Shown in pieces: positions 8,869-17,296 of a DNA stretch of 64,000 nucleotides. This DNA is from Amycolatopsis sp. 2-15 (GTDB lineage: Bacteria > Actinomycetota > Actinomycetes > Mycobacteriales > Pseudonocardiaceae): contig NZ_CP127294.1 of NCBI RefSeq assembly GCF_030285625.1, positions 5,428,501-5,492,500 on the forward strand, given 5' to 3'. Within the stretch, counting starts at the first letter, position 1. Each line of letters opens with the position of its first letter. The notes beneath the pieces are model-generated. The model was not told the origin of the DNA. It did not search any database and worked only from the letters and a program-made list of their open reading frames with translations. The position numbers and the translations under genes were made by a program.

Positions 8869-8874
8869 TAGCGT
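8869..8874 (+). promoter_or_regulatory. -10 box for leaderless threonine leader peptide
   Basis: TAGCGT at 8869-8874 fits the actinobacterial TANNNT -10 consensus and is followed by exactly 7 nt before the ATG at 8882, so transcription should begin on or next to the start codon. No good -35 hexamer is visible. Confidence 0.45.
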
Positions 8875-8881
8875 CGCCGGC

Positions 8882-8932
8882 ATGCAGCGCTCAGCCAGCA
8901 CGACGACGCCGGACACCGTCCCGGCGCGCTGA
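8882..8932 (+). CDS. Threonine-rich leader peptide (attenuator)
   Basis: This 16-codon ORF reads MQRSASTTTPDTVPAR, with three consecutive ACG threonine codons and a fourth Thr codon (ACC) two codons further on. It ends 11 nt before a strong hairpin (8944-8977), and the next gene encodes a threonyl-tRNA synthetase-like enzyme. Ribosome stalling at the Thr run when charged tRNA-Thr is scarce would allow read-through, as in classical amino-acid attenuators. The peptide has no predicted function of its own. Position, codon content and downstream gene all agree; the regulation itself is inferred. Confidence 0.7.
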   Translation: MQRSASTTTPDTVPAR

Positions 8933-8943
8933 AACCTGAGCGA

Positions 8944-8977
8944 ACGAAGCCCCGGGGTGGTCACCCCGGGGCTTCGT
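8944..8977 (+). terminator. Attenuator hairpin before thrS-like gene
   Basis: A perfect 16-bp inverted repeat: ACGAAGCCCCGGGGTG at 8944-8959 and its complement at 8962-8977 around a 2-nt centre. There is no T tract, which is common in high-GC actinobacteria. It lies between the leader peptide and the synthetase start at 9022, where an attenuation terminator belongs. I did not find a convincing competing antiterminator by eye. Confidence 0.65.
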
Positions 8978-9021
8978 CGTGTCCCAGGGTTTCCGCCTCG
9001 GCCGTCCCCGAGGAGACCCCG

Positions 9022-10260
9022 ATGCCCGACCACCGCAGGATCGGCCGTGAGCTCGGCCTGTTCGGCACCGACCCGCTGATCGGCGCCGGCCTGCCCTACC
9101 TGCTGCCCGACGGTGCCGTGATCCGGCACGAGCTGGAGGAGTACGTCCGCGACGTCGAGCGCCGCGCGGGCTACCGCCACGTGTACTCGCCGGTGCTCGG
9201 CAAACGCGAGCTGTACGAGATTTCGGGACACTGGGCGCACTACCGCGACGACATGTTCCCGCCGCTGGACGTCGGCGGCGAGCAGTTCGTGCTGCGGCCC
9301 AGCCTGTGCCCGCACCACGCGCTGATCTACCGTTCCCGGTCACGCAGCTACCGCGAGCTGCCGCTGCGGATCGCCGAGCTGGGCGGGATGTACCGCGCGG
9401 AGCTGTCCGGGGTGCTCGGTGGGCTCGGTCGCGTACGCGCGATCCAGCTCAACGACGCCCACCTGTTCTGCCGCCTCGACCAGGTCGCCGCCGAGGCCCG
9501 CGGGGCGCTGGAGCTGATCCGCCGCGTCCACGCGGACCTCGGGCTGCGTCCGGCGCGCTACCGGCTCTCGCTCGCCGGCGGCGCGGGGGACTACGTGGGC
9601 TCCGCCGAGCACTGGGCGCGCGCCGAAGCCTTGCTCGTCGAGGCGCTGGAGGGCTTCGACTACGACGTGGCGCCGGGCGAGGCGGCCTTCTACGGCCCGA
9701 AGATCGACGTCCAGGTCACCGACAGCGCCGGGCGCTCGGCCACCCTGTCCACCGTCCAGGTCGACTTCCACCAGCCCGAGCGGTTCGACCTCGGGTACGT
9801 CGGCTCCGACGGCGCCGAGCACCGGCCCGTGCTGGTGCACCGCAGCCTGCTCGGCAGCCTGGAACGCGCGATGGCGCAGCTGCTCGAAGAGCATGGCGGC
9901 GCCTTGCCGCCATGGCTCGCGCCGGTGCAGGTGGTGGTGCTGCCGGTGTCCGACGCCGAACTCCCGCAGGCCGACGCGCTCGTGCGGCGGGGGCAGGAAG
10001 CCGGTCTGCGGGTGGAGCTCGCCGGCCCCGATCGCGGGAGTCTCGGTGCCCGGATCCGGGACCACCGGCTCGTGCCGTACCAGGCGGTGATCGGCGCCCG
10101 GGAGGCCGAGGCGGACCTCGTCGCGCCACGCCTGCGTGACGCCCGGCGGCTGGATCCGTTGCCGGCGGCGGAGTTCGTGGCCGCGGTCGCCGAGCGCGTC
10201 GCGGCGCGCGGCGGCGTGCTGTGGACTGAATTTTCTCCCTCGGCTCCGCTGAGGTGGTGA
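9022..10260 (+). CDS. Short threonyl-tRNA synthetase lacking TGS and editing domains
   Basis: The 412-residue protein has the class II catalytic core of ThrRS and a C-terminal anticodon-binding domain from about residue 300. Zinc ligands are conserved: Cys96 (LCPHH), His147 (NDAH) and His273 (VHRSLLGS). Motif 2 (MYRAELSG) and motif 3 (GSLERAMAQLLEEHGG) are present. Full-length bacterial ThrRS is about 640-690 residues; the N-terminal TGS and Ser-tRNA editing domains are absent here. It is probably a second ThrRS, possibly inhibitor-resistant or for a special amino-acid supply role. GAGGAG lies 6 nt before the ATG. A threonine leader peptide and hairpin precede it. Confidence 0.88.
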   Translation: MPDHRRIGRELGLFGTDPLIGAGLPYLLPDGAVIRHELEEYVRDVERRAGYRHVYSPVLGKRELYEISGHWAHYRDDMFPPLDVGGEQFVLRPSLCPHHALIYRSRSRSYRELPLRIAELGGMYRAELSGVLGGLGRVRAIQLNDAHLFCRLDQVAAEARGALELIRRVHADLGLRPARYRLSLAGGAGDYVGSAEHWARAEALLVEALEGFDYDVAPGEAAFYGPKIDVQVTDSAGRSATLSTVQVDFHQPERFDLGYVGSDGAEHRPVLVHRSLLGSLERAMAQLLEEHGGALPPWLAPVQVVVLPVSDAELPQADALVRRGQEAGLRVELAGPDRGSLGARIRDHRLVPYQAVIGAREAEADLVAPRLRDARRLDPLPAAEFVAAVAERVAARGGVLWTEFSPSAPLRW

Positions 10261-10344
10261 GATCGCGCCGGTTTCTTCCCTCCCGATTTCGCCCGGCCCG
10301 TGGGGCCGGGCGAAATCGCTCAGTCCAGAGACCGGCGCGATCTC
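10259..10344. terminator. Large nested inverted repeat, probable bidirectional terminator
   Basis: An outer 14-bp repeat (GAGATCGCGCCGGT 10259-10272 with 10331-10344) encloses an inner 16-bp repeat (CGATTTCGCCCGGCCC 10284-10299 with 10303-10318, loop GTG). The outer arm overlaps the stop codon of the synthetase. It lies between convergent genes, consistent with terminating both. From 10345 to 10434 I see nothing else. Confidence 0.75.
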
Positions 10345-10434
10345 ACACGGGCGCCTCATTCGACCGTCACGCCGAACACAGGGCCGCGGGTGCCTCGCGC
10401 GACCGGGTGCCGGTGAGCGGCAGCCCGAGATACC

Positions 10435-11061
10435 TCACGTGCCGAGCAGGCCTCGTTCGAACGCCACGGCCACGGCGGCGGCCCGGTCTTTCACGCCGAG
10501 CTTGGCGTACGCGTGGATCAGGTGCGTCTTCACCGTCGCCTCGCTGATGAAGAGCTTTTTCGCCGCGTCCTTGTTCGTGGAGCCGCGCGCGACGAGCGTG
10601 AGGACCTCGATCTCGCGCTGGGACAACGGTTCCTTCGCCGGCGCGCGCATCTGCCCCATGAGCCGGCTCGCGACGGCGGGGGAGAGCACGGCCTCGCCGC
10701 GGGCGGCCGCGCGCACGGCGCGGAACAGCTCCTCGCGCGGCGCGTCCTTGAGGAGGTAGCCGGTGGCGCCGGCCTCGATGGCGGGCAGGACGTCGGAGTC
10801 GGTGTCGTAGGTGGTCAGCACCAGCACGCGCGCCGGGTTGCCGAGGCGGGCGAGTTCGGTGATGGCGGAGACGCCGTCGGTGCCCGGCATGCGCAGGTCC
10901 ATCAGCACGACGTCGGGCTTGAGCGAGACCGCGAGCGTCACGGCCTCGCCGCCGTTCGCGGCCTCGCCGAGCACCTCGAAACCGTGCTCGCCGGTGAAGA
11001 TGCCGCGCAGGCCGTCGCGGACGATCGGGTGGTCGTCGGCGATGAGCAGCGTGACGGTCAT
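10435..11061 (-). CDS. NarL/LuxR-type response regulator
   Basis: 208 residues: a receiver domain with phospho-acceptor Asp55 (VVLMDLRMPGTDG), acidic pocket IADDHP, and conserved Lys in YLLKDA; then a LuxR-type helix-turn-helix (PLSQREIEVLTLVARGSTNKD, SEATVKTHLIHAYAKLGV). Its ATG overlaps the TGA of the upstream histidine kinase (ATGA), so the pair is translationally coupled. A DNA-binding output in a kinase-regulator-glycosyltransferase operon suggests cell-envelope sensing, but the target is not shown. Confidence 0.94.
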   Translation of the reverse strand: MTVTLLIADDHPIVRDGLRGIFTGEHGFEVLGEAANGGEAVTLAVSLKPDVVLMDLRMPGTDGVSAITELARLGNPARVLVLTTYDTDSDVLPAIEAGATGYLLKDAPREELFRAVRAAARGEAVLSPAVASRLMGQMRAPAKEPLSQREIEVLTLVARGSTNKDAAKKLFISEATVKTHLIHAYAKLGVKDRAAAVAVAFERGLLGT

Positions 11062-12404
11062 GCTGACGCCCCCTGGTGGTCGATCCCGTCGGTTTTCAGC
11101 TCGCCCAGTGTGGCAGCCGGGACGGCGGGCAGGTTCACCGAGATCGCCGTGCCGCCACCGGGTTCCGACTCCACGTGCAGCGTGCCCGCGAGCCGCTGCA
11201 CGCGGCTTCGCATCCCGGGCAGCCCGAAGCCGCCTTCGCTTGGCGGCGGGTTTTCGGGGTCGAAGCCGACGCCGTCGTCGACCACGTCGAGCGTGACCTC
11301 GTCGCCCATGTACGACAGCGTGAGGCCCACGCGCCCGGCCTGGGCGTGTTTGGCCACATTGGACAGTGCTTCCTGCGTGATCCGCAGCAGCGTCGCCTCG
11401 ATCTCGGGGTGCAGCGCCTCGGCCGTGCCCGTGGTCGAGAACGCGGCGGGCACGGCGGTGCGTTCGCTCCACAGCCGCGCCACCTCGGCGAGCGCGTCGG
11501 GCAGCGTCGCCGACTCCAGCAGCTCCGGCCGCAGCGCGTGCACGGACCGCCGTGCCGCCGTCAGGTTCTCGCGCGCGAGCGCCTTCGCGGTGTCGAGGTG
11601 CCGCTGCCACTCGGCGGGGTTTTCCCGGGCCTGGGCGGCGGCTTCGAGCTGCGTGATGATCCCGGTGAAGCCCTGGGCGAGCGTGTCGTGGATCTCCTGG
11701 CTCAGCCGCTGGCGCTCGTCGAGCACGCCGGCTTCGCGGGCCTGGGTGAGCAACTGTCGTTGCAGGCCCCGGTTTTCCGCCTCGGCGGCGGCGAGCTGGT
11801 CGAGCATCCGCTTGCGGTCCGCGCTCTGCCTGCCGACGGCCGCGAACACGGCGCCGCCCCCGCCGATCGCGGTGGTCTGCACGATCACGATCGTCACCCA
11901 GATCGCCGGAGCCGTGGCCAGCGCCTGGATCGGGCCGCCGTTCGAGACGGTGTTGATGAGCAGCGAAGTGGTGGCCACGGCGAGCAGTGACACCGGTATC
12001 GGGCGCATTCGCATGGCCGGGAAGAAGGCGTGCACCGTGAAGATCAGGAAGTAGGTCTCGCGCGCTTGGAGCACCGAAGCGAAGCTGATCACGCCGACGA
12101 AGGTGAGCGCGGCGAACGCCGCGTTCTCGCGTATCCGGGGGCTCGGCAGCACCTGGGTCAGCACGAGCCACACCGCGGCGCCGGCCGCGATCGCGAGCGT
12201 GGTGAGCCGGTGGGCCGCCGTCTGGTCGGAATGGAGCGCGCTCAGCAGGGCGGGAATCGCCAGCAGGACGAACGGGACCGTCGACTCGACGCGGTTGAAC
12301 CACCAGTGCCACCGCAGCGGGGGATCTCCGCCGCGGCTCGGCAGGGGCGCCAGCAGCGATCCCCGCCAGTCGAGCTTCATCGGTCGCTCTTGGTCGAACC
12401 TCAT
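11058..12404 (-). CDS. Sensor histidine kinase, HisKA_3 (NarL partner) type
   Basis: The 448-residue protein has several N-terminal membrane segments (about residues 40-185), a short coiled region rich in Ala/Glu, and a HisKA_3 dimerisation domain with the phospho-acceptor His239 in ERQRLSQEIHDTLAQGF. The HATPase domain follows, with N box (ITQEALSNVAKHAQA), DDGVGFDP and GGFGLPGMRSR. Both ends overlap neighbours by 4 nt (ATGA): the glycosyltransferase upstream and the response regulator downstream. An internal ATG at 12380 is an alternative start. Confidence 0.93.
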   Translation of the reverse strand: MRFDQERPMKLDWRGSLLAPLPSRGGDPPLRWHWWFNRVESTVPFVLLAIPALLSALHSDQTAAHRLTTLAIAAGAAVWLVLTQVLPSPRIRENAAFAALTFVGVISFASVLQARETYFLIFTVHAFFPAMRMRPIPVSLLAVATTSLLINTVSNGGPIQALATAPAIWVTIVIVQTTAIGGGGAVFAAVGRQSADRKRMLDQLAAAEAENRGLQRQLLTQAREAGVLDERQRLSQEIHDTLAQGFTGIITQLEAAAQARENPAEWQRHLDTAKALARENLTAARRSVHALRPELLESATLPDALAEVARLWSERTAVPAAFSTTGTAEALHPEIEATLLRITQEALSNVAKHAQAGRVGLTLSYMGDEVTLDVVDDGVGFDPENPPPSEGGFGLPGMRSRVQRLAGTLHVESEPGGGTAISVNLPAVPAATLGELKTDGIDHQGASA

Positions 12405-13927
12405 GCCTTCAGGTCTTTCACCTGGGGCCAGATCACCGGCCAGCTTTCGGTGCGACCGGTGAGCAGCCAGATCGGCAGGTGCTCGCTGGCGTTGAGCACA
12501 CCCAGGTGATTCCGCACCGAGCCGACGACGCGGGCATCGCGGAAGTGTGGCGCGAGCGTCGCCGGGTCGGCGCCGACGAACAGCACGGTGTCGGCGTCAT
12601 CGGCCGGCCGCCCGAAGTACCAGAAGCCGCGGCTGCCGCTATACGCCTGGGGCAGACCGGCTTCCGGGCCGTAGCGGTCGAGCGCGCCGGCCTGCCAGTA
12701 GCCCGCGGTGACGAGCGCGGTGTGCGAGCGCTGCTCGGGCGGCAGCAGCCGGTAGACGTCCGCGACGGAGCCGGCCAGGTCCGGCCAGCCGACCTCTTCG
12801 GTCGCGTACGCGGGATGCGGCGCGTCGGGGTGCTCCACCAGCCATTGCGCAGGCCACACCGGCAGCGCGTACGGGAGGCTGTAGAGCGCGGAAAGCACGA
12901 AGACCGGCCACGCCGGGACCCACCGCCACCACAGTGCGGGCCGGTGGTCCTGCAGGTGCACGGCCGCGGCGGCCCACAGGATCGGGAACATTCCCGCGGC
13001 GTAGTAGAAGCGGCCGTTGGCGACGAGGAACACCGCGACCACGCCGATCGCCGTCCAGCCGAGGAAGCGGTACGGCCGCAGGCTTCGCGCGGCGAGCAGC
13101 ACACCGAGGCCGTAGCAAACGCCGAGGGTGCCGATCACGAGCCCGGCGCCGGCGAGCAGGCCCGGCAGGAATTCCGTGCGGCCGCCACCTTCGGTGACTT
13201 CGCGCGAGACCGCGTCGCCCATGCCCAGCTGCGGCCAGCCGTGGAGCGACTGCCACAGCAGCGTCGGCACGCACGCGAGGGCGGCGATCCCCGCGCCGGC
13301 CCAGAGCTTGGGCCGGCGCAGCAGATCGCGCGGGCCGAAGACGAGCGCCGTCACGGCGGTGACGGCCCAGAACGCGCCGATGAGGAACTTGACGTTCAGC
13401 GCGACGGCGGTGATCAGGCCCAGCCACAGCAGGAGGTTGTCGTCGCGGGTGCGCAGCCAGCGCACGAGCAGCCACAGCACGAGCGTCCACAGCAGCGGAT
13501 CCACGGTGGAGGTCGCGAGGTAGTGGCCGCTGCCCACGAACTGGCCGCAGATCGCGTACGCGGCGGCGGCTCGCGTCTGCGCCTTGCGACCGCCGCCGAG
13601 CTCACGCGCGATCAGCGCGGCCACCACGACCCCGGCGGCAGTGGCGAGGATCGCCGGGATCCGGAAGACGACGAGCGACCCCGGTGCGATCGCGTTCATC
13701 AGCGCGGCGAGCAGCGGCAGCACCGGCGGCTGGTCGGCGTATCCGAACGACAGGTGCTTGCCGGCGGCGAGGAAGTACAGCTCGTCGCCGAAGTAGCCGT
13801 AGCGGCCGGCCGTGGCGAGCAGGATCGCCGCGGTCCCGGCCGCGAGCAGCGCCACCGGTCGCCGCGCGAACTCGGCGACGCCCACGTCCGGCCTGGTGGG
13901 CGCGCCTGCCGTGGTCACGGCTTCCAT
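12401..13927 (-). CDS. GT39/ArnT-like membrane glycosyltransferase
   Basis: This 508-residue polytopic protein belongs to the PMT/ArnT-like GT39 superfamily that uses polyprenyl-phosphate sugars. The N-terminal loop GRYGYFGDELYFLAAGKHLSFGYADQPP contains the acidic pair and aromatic residues of the family active site; about ten membrane helices follow. The C-terminal 130 residues (SYWQAGALDRYG-type block here as TAGYWQAGALDRYG) form an extracytoplasmic domain. It is the first gene of an operon with a two-component system. Two paralogues lie at 14.1-15.6 kb and 44.2-45.7 kb. The acceptor is unknown. Confidence 0.85.
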   Translation of the reverse strand: MEAVTTAGAPTRPDVGVAEFARRPVALLAAGTAAILLATAGRYGYFGDELYFLAAGKHLSFGYADQPPVLPLLAALMNAIAPGSLVVFRIPAILATAAGVVVAALIARELGGGRKAQTRAAAAYAICGQFVGSGHYLATSTVDPLLWTLVLWLLVRWLRTRDDNLLLWLGLITAVALNVKFLIGAFWAVTAVTALVFGPRDLLRRPKLWAGAGIAALACVPTLLWQSLHGWPQLGMGDAVSREVTEGGGRTEFLPGLLAGAGLVIGTLGVCYGLGVLLAARSLRPYRFLGWTAIGVVAVFLVANGRFYYAAGMFPILWAAAAVHLQDHRPALWWRWVPAWPVFVLSALYSLPYALPVWPAQWLVEHPDAPHPAYATEEVGWPDLAGSVADVYRLLPPEQRSHTALVTAGYWQAGALDRYGPEAGLPQAYSGSRGFWYFGRPADDADTVLFVGADPATLAPHFRDARVVGSVRNHLGVLNASEHLPIWLLTGRTESWPVIWPQVKDLKA

Positions 13928-13948
13928 CGTGCTCCCTGTCCTCGTTCG

Positions 13949-14031
13949 GGCACAGTCATCGTTCAGGCAGTCACCGGTCAGGCACAGTCACCGGTCAGGC
14001 ACAGTCACCGGTCAGGCACGGTCGCCGGTCG
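13949..14031. repeat. Degenerate 17-bp tandem repeat, about five copies
   Basis: The unit is GGCACAGTCACCGGTCA. Copies start at about 13949, 13966 (15 nt), 13981, 13998 and 14015; the third and fourth are identical. Each good copy contains ACCGGT. The array begins 22 nt upstream of the GT39 start at 13927, so it covers the promoter region of the GT39-kinase-regulator operon and could be a multi-site operator. Confidence 0.7.
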
Positions 14032-14062
14032 GGCCTGTTGCGCGGCACCCTACGGCCCGGGG

Positions 14063-14094
14063 CCCGGCGCCACCGGCTGGTGTGTGGCGCCGGG
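14063..14094 (-). terminator. Hairpin terminator after second GT39 gene
   Basis: CCCGGCGCCAC at 14063-14073 pairs with GTGGCGCCGGG at 14084-14094 (11 bp, 10-nt loop). It lies 12 nt past the stop of the minus-strand gene ending at 14107. Confidence 0.65.
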
Positions 14095-14106
14095 CACACG
14101 CGGGGG

Positions 14107-15616
14107 TCAGTTGTGCGTGTTCACCAGGTGCGGCCAGATCTGCTGCCACGGCTGCAGGCGCCCGGTGGCGAGCCACAGCGGCGTGTCGTCGGCGACGCTC
14201 GGCAGGGCCGTGCCGGTGTCGACCTTCCCGACCTGGCGCAGGTCGGTGAAGTGGCCGAGCAGCGGCTGCGGGTCCGCGCCGAGGAACAGCACGCTGGTGT
14301 CGGAGTCGGGCGGCACGACCAGTGTCGCGTAGCCGCGGTTCGGGCCGGCGGGCTCGGGCAGGCCGAGCGGGCGGCCGTAGTGGTCGAGCGCGCCGGCCGA
14401 CCAGTAGGACTCGCCGACCAGGGCCGTGTGCGCCGGGTCGGGCAGCTTGGCGAATTGGTCCGCCACCGAGCGCGCGGCCTCCGGCCAGCCGATCTCGGCG
14501 AACGCGAACGTCGGCGAGGGCAGCGCGGGGTTCGCGGAGAGCCACACCTGCGGCCACACCGGCAGGGAGATCGGCAAGGCCAGCAGCGCCGCGACGACGT
14601 ACACGGGCCAGGTCGCGAGCCAGCGCCACCAGCGCGCGGCCCGGCCGGTCTCCAGCTCGACGGCGGCCGCCGCCCAGCACGGCCCGAACATGCCGGCGAT
14701 GTAGTACGAGCGGCCGTCGACCGCGATGAACACCACGGCCAGGCCGAGCGTGGCCCACGCCAGGAAGCGGTACGGCTGCAGCTGCCGCGAGCGCAGCAGG
14801 CGCCAGACGCCGTAGCACAGCAGCGCGATCCCGATCGGGAACCCGGCGGTGAGCAGCGCCGAAGGCAGCCACACCAGGCGTCCGCCCCACGTCTGGTCCA
14901 CCTCGGCCGCGATCGCCTCGCCCATCCCGAGCTGCGGCCAGCCGTGCGTGGCCTGCCAGATCAGCGTCGGGACCAGCGCCGCCACCGCGATGGCCGCGCC
15001 CGCCCACAGCTTCGGGCGGCGCCGCAGCTCCCGCGGCCCGAAGACCAGCAGGGCGACGATCGCGACCACCCAGAAGCCACCGATCAGGAACTTCACGTAC
15101 AGCGCCACGGCGGTGACCATCCCCGCCCAGAGCAACAGGTTGTCGCTGCGAGTGCGGATCCAGCGGACCAGCAGCCAGATCACCACGGTCCACAGGAACG
15201 GGTCCAGCGTCGAGGTGGCCAGGTAGTGGCCGGACGCGATGAACTGAGTGGACACCGCGCACGTGGCCGCGGTCAGGGTCTGGGCCTTCGCGCGGCCGCC
15301 CAGTTCCCGGGCGATGAGCGCGGCGAACACCACCGACGCGACCATCGCGAGCACCGCCGGGAGTCGCAGGACGAACACCGAACCCGGGGCGATCGTGTCC
15401 ATGACGTGGGCGATCAGGGGCAGCATCGGAGGTTGGTCCACGTAGCCCCACGCCAGGTGCCTGCCGGCGGCGAGGAAGTAGAGCTCGTCGCCCATGTAGC
15501 CGTAGCGGCTCGCGGTGAGCAGCAGCCACGCCGAGCAGGCCGGCGAGCACGAACACCGGGACACGGGCGAACGGGGCGGCCACACGCTTGGCGGCCGGCC
15601 GTGTCGTCACGGACAT
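14107..15616 (-). pseudogene. GT39/ArnT-like membrane glycosyltransferase, frameshifted near the N terminus
   Basis: This is a close paralogue of the 12.4-13.9 kb gene: TASRYGYMGDELYFLAAGRHLAWGYVDQPP matches its active-site loop. The start is probably ATG 15616, with GGGAG 6 nt upstream and only 2 nt after the permease stop; it gives MSVTTRPAAKRVAAPFARVP plus a hydrophobic VFVLAGLLG. The conserved sequence then continues in another frame from about 15540, so one base is gained (or two lost) there. It is either a sequencing error or a recent lesion. The rest, about 480 codons, is intact. It ends an operon with the ABC exporter genes. Confidence 0.75.
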
Positions 15617-15618
15617 GG

Positions 15619-16356
15619 TCACTCCCACCGGAAGGCGCGGGCCGCGATCGCCGAGCAGACCACGGCGAAGGCGACGAGCGAACCGAGCTGCAGCAGCTCG
15701 GGCGAGTTCCCGGCGGCCGCTTCGCGCAGGCCGTTGATGGTCGCGCCGAGCGGGAGGACGTCGGCCACGTGTTGCAGCACGGGCGGCAGCTGCTCCTTCG
15801 GCACCCAGACGCCGCCGAGAGCGAGCATCGGGAAGAACGCTGCGGCGCCGATGCCGCTGGCCGCGCGGTTGGTGGGCGCGAGCGCCGCGATCAGCGTGCC
15901 GACGGAGAACAACGCCAGCGCGCCGAGCACCATCACGAGCAGGAACCCGCCGAGGTTCTCCGGCAACGCCATGCCGAGCGCGATCCTGCCCACCCCCAGG
16001 ACGAGCAGGATCGCGACCGCTGCGGCGGCGAGGTTCACGAGCAGCTGAGCGGCGAGCAGCCGCCCGGGTGGCACCGGGCTCGCGGACAGGCGCTTGAGCA
16101 CGCCCTTCTCGCGATAGGTGGCCACGGCGGCCGGGAACATCATCACCGCGAGCATCGCGATGAGGATCGCCGCGGCCATCGGCGCGATCAGGGTCGGCAG
16201 CGGCGCGTAGCCGCCGAACTCGGCGCTGGGCTTGCTCGAACCCGGCATCAGGCCGAACACGAGCAGCAGCGCGAGCGGGATGCCGACCACGGTGACGGGT
16301 GCCCCCGGGTCGCGCAGGAACAGCTTCGCCTCGACGGCGGTCATCTTGGTGAGCAT
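15619..16356 (-). CDS. ABC-2 type exporter permease
   Basis: 245 residues with about six membrane segments: early LPTLIAPMAAAILIAMLAVMMFP, the EKGVLKRLSASPVPP loop typical of ABC-2 permeases after helix 2, and FFPMLALGGVWVPKEQLPP before the last helices. It follows the ATPase gene by 14 nt and must work with it as an exporter, probably of a lipid, drug or peptide. The frameshifted GT39 gene follows 2 nt after the stop, so export and glycosyl transfer may be linked. Confidence 0.9.
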   Translation of the reverse strand: MLTKMTAVEAKLFLRDPGAPVTVVGIPLALLLVFGLMPGSSKPSAEFGGYAPLPTLIAPMAAAILIAMLAVMMFPAAVATYREKGVLKRLSASPVPPGRLLAAQLLVNLAAAAVAILLVLGVGRIALGMALPENLGGFLLVMVLGALALFSVGTLIAALAPTNRAASGIGAAAFFPMLALGGVWVPKEQLPPVLQHVADVLPLGATINGLREAAAGNSPELLQLGSLVAFAVVCSAIAARAFRWE

Positions 16357-16370
16357 TGCGGTCAGTCCCC

Positions 16371-17276
16371 TCAGTCCAGTTTCCGGCCGGTCAGCGCGAC
16401 GAAGGCGTCGTCAAGGTTCGCCTGGTCCACGCGCAGGTCGCCCGCGAGCACCTGGTTGCGGGCGAGGAACGACGTCACGGTCTGCAGCGCGGTGGCGCGC
16501 CCCGTGACCACCAGCTGCGAGCCGTGGCGCTCGACTTCGAGCACGTCGGGTAGCGCCGCGAGCTGCGCGAGGTCGACCGGCGCCGACGGGCGGAACCGGA
16601 TGCGCTGCTCGTCGCCGACCTGGCGGACCAGCCCGGCGGGCGTGTCGATCGCGACCACGCGGCCCGAGTCGATCACGGCGATGCGGTCGCAGAGACGCTC
16701 GGCCTCCTCCATGAAGTGGGTGACGAGCACGACCGTCACGCCCTCGTCGCGCACCGCCTCGACCAGGTCCCACGTGTCGCGCCGGGCCTGCGGGTCGAGG
16801 CCCGTGGTGAGCTCGTCGAGCACCGCGATCTCGGGGCTGCCGACGAGCGCGAGCGCGATCGACAGGCGCTGCTGCTGCCCGCCCGAGAGCTTCTTGTAAG
16901 CGGTGTCGCGCTGGTGCGTGAGCCCCAGCAGGTCGAGCAGGCGCTCGGTGTCGGCCGGCTTGCGGTAGAAGGACGAGTACAGCTCCAGCGCCTCGCCCAC
17001 GCGCAGCCGGTCGGGCAGCCGGCTCTCCTGCAGCTGCACGCCCAGGCGCTGGCGCAGCTCGTGCCGGTCGCGGCGCGGGTCGAGCCCGAGCACCGACAGC
17101 GTGCCGCCGTCGGGCGTGCGCAGGCCTTCCAGGCACTCGACCGTGGTGGTCTTGCCGGCGCCGTTCGGGCCGAGGATCCCGAAGATCTCGCCCGGCTCGA
17201 CGGTGAACGACACGTCGTCCACCGCGACCTTGTCCCCGTAGGTCTTGTGGAGGTGCTGGACCTCGATCACCGGCAT
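16371..17276 (-). CDS. ABC transporter ATP-binding protein
   Basis: 301 residues with a complete ABC cassette: Walker A GPNGAGKTTT at about 36-45, signature LSGGQQQR at 130-137, Walker B IAVLDELTTGLDP around 150-162, and the switch His in LVTHFMEEAE. The extra C-terminal 85 residues are common in drug- and lipid-export ATPases. GAGGGG lies upstream of the ATG. It is the first gene of an operon with the ABC-2 permease and a GT39 gene. Confidence 0.93.
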   Translation of the reverse strand: MPVIEVQHLHKTYGDKVAVDDVSFTVEPGEIFGILGPNGAGKTTTVECLEGLRTPDGGTLSVLGLDPRRDRHELRQRLGVQLQESRLPDRLRVGEALELYSSFYRKPADTERLLDLLGLTHQRDTAYKKLSGGQQQRLSIALALVGSPEIAVLDELTTGLDPQARRDTWDLVEAVRDEGVTVVLVTHFMEEAERLCDRIAVIDSGRVVAIDTPAGLVRQVGDEQRIRFRPSAPVDLAQLAALPDVLEVERHGSQLVVTGRATALQTVTSFLARNQVLAGDLRVDQANLDDAFVALTGRKLD

Positions 17277-17296
17277 GTCCGCCGTCCCCTCTCGAG

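Noticed and set aside
13949..14031. CRISPR array
   Set aside because: Units of 17 bp are contiguous with no spacers; a tandem repeat, not CRISPR.
13684..16899. Very long plus-strand open frame of about 1070 codons
   Set aside because: It overlaps GT39, permease and ATPase genes on the other strand, has Arg/Gln/His-rich composition with no motifs and no ribosome site: a high-GC antisense shadow.
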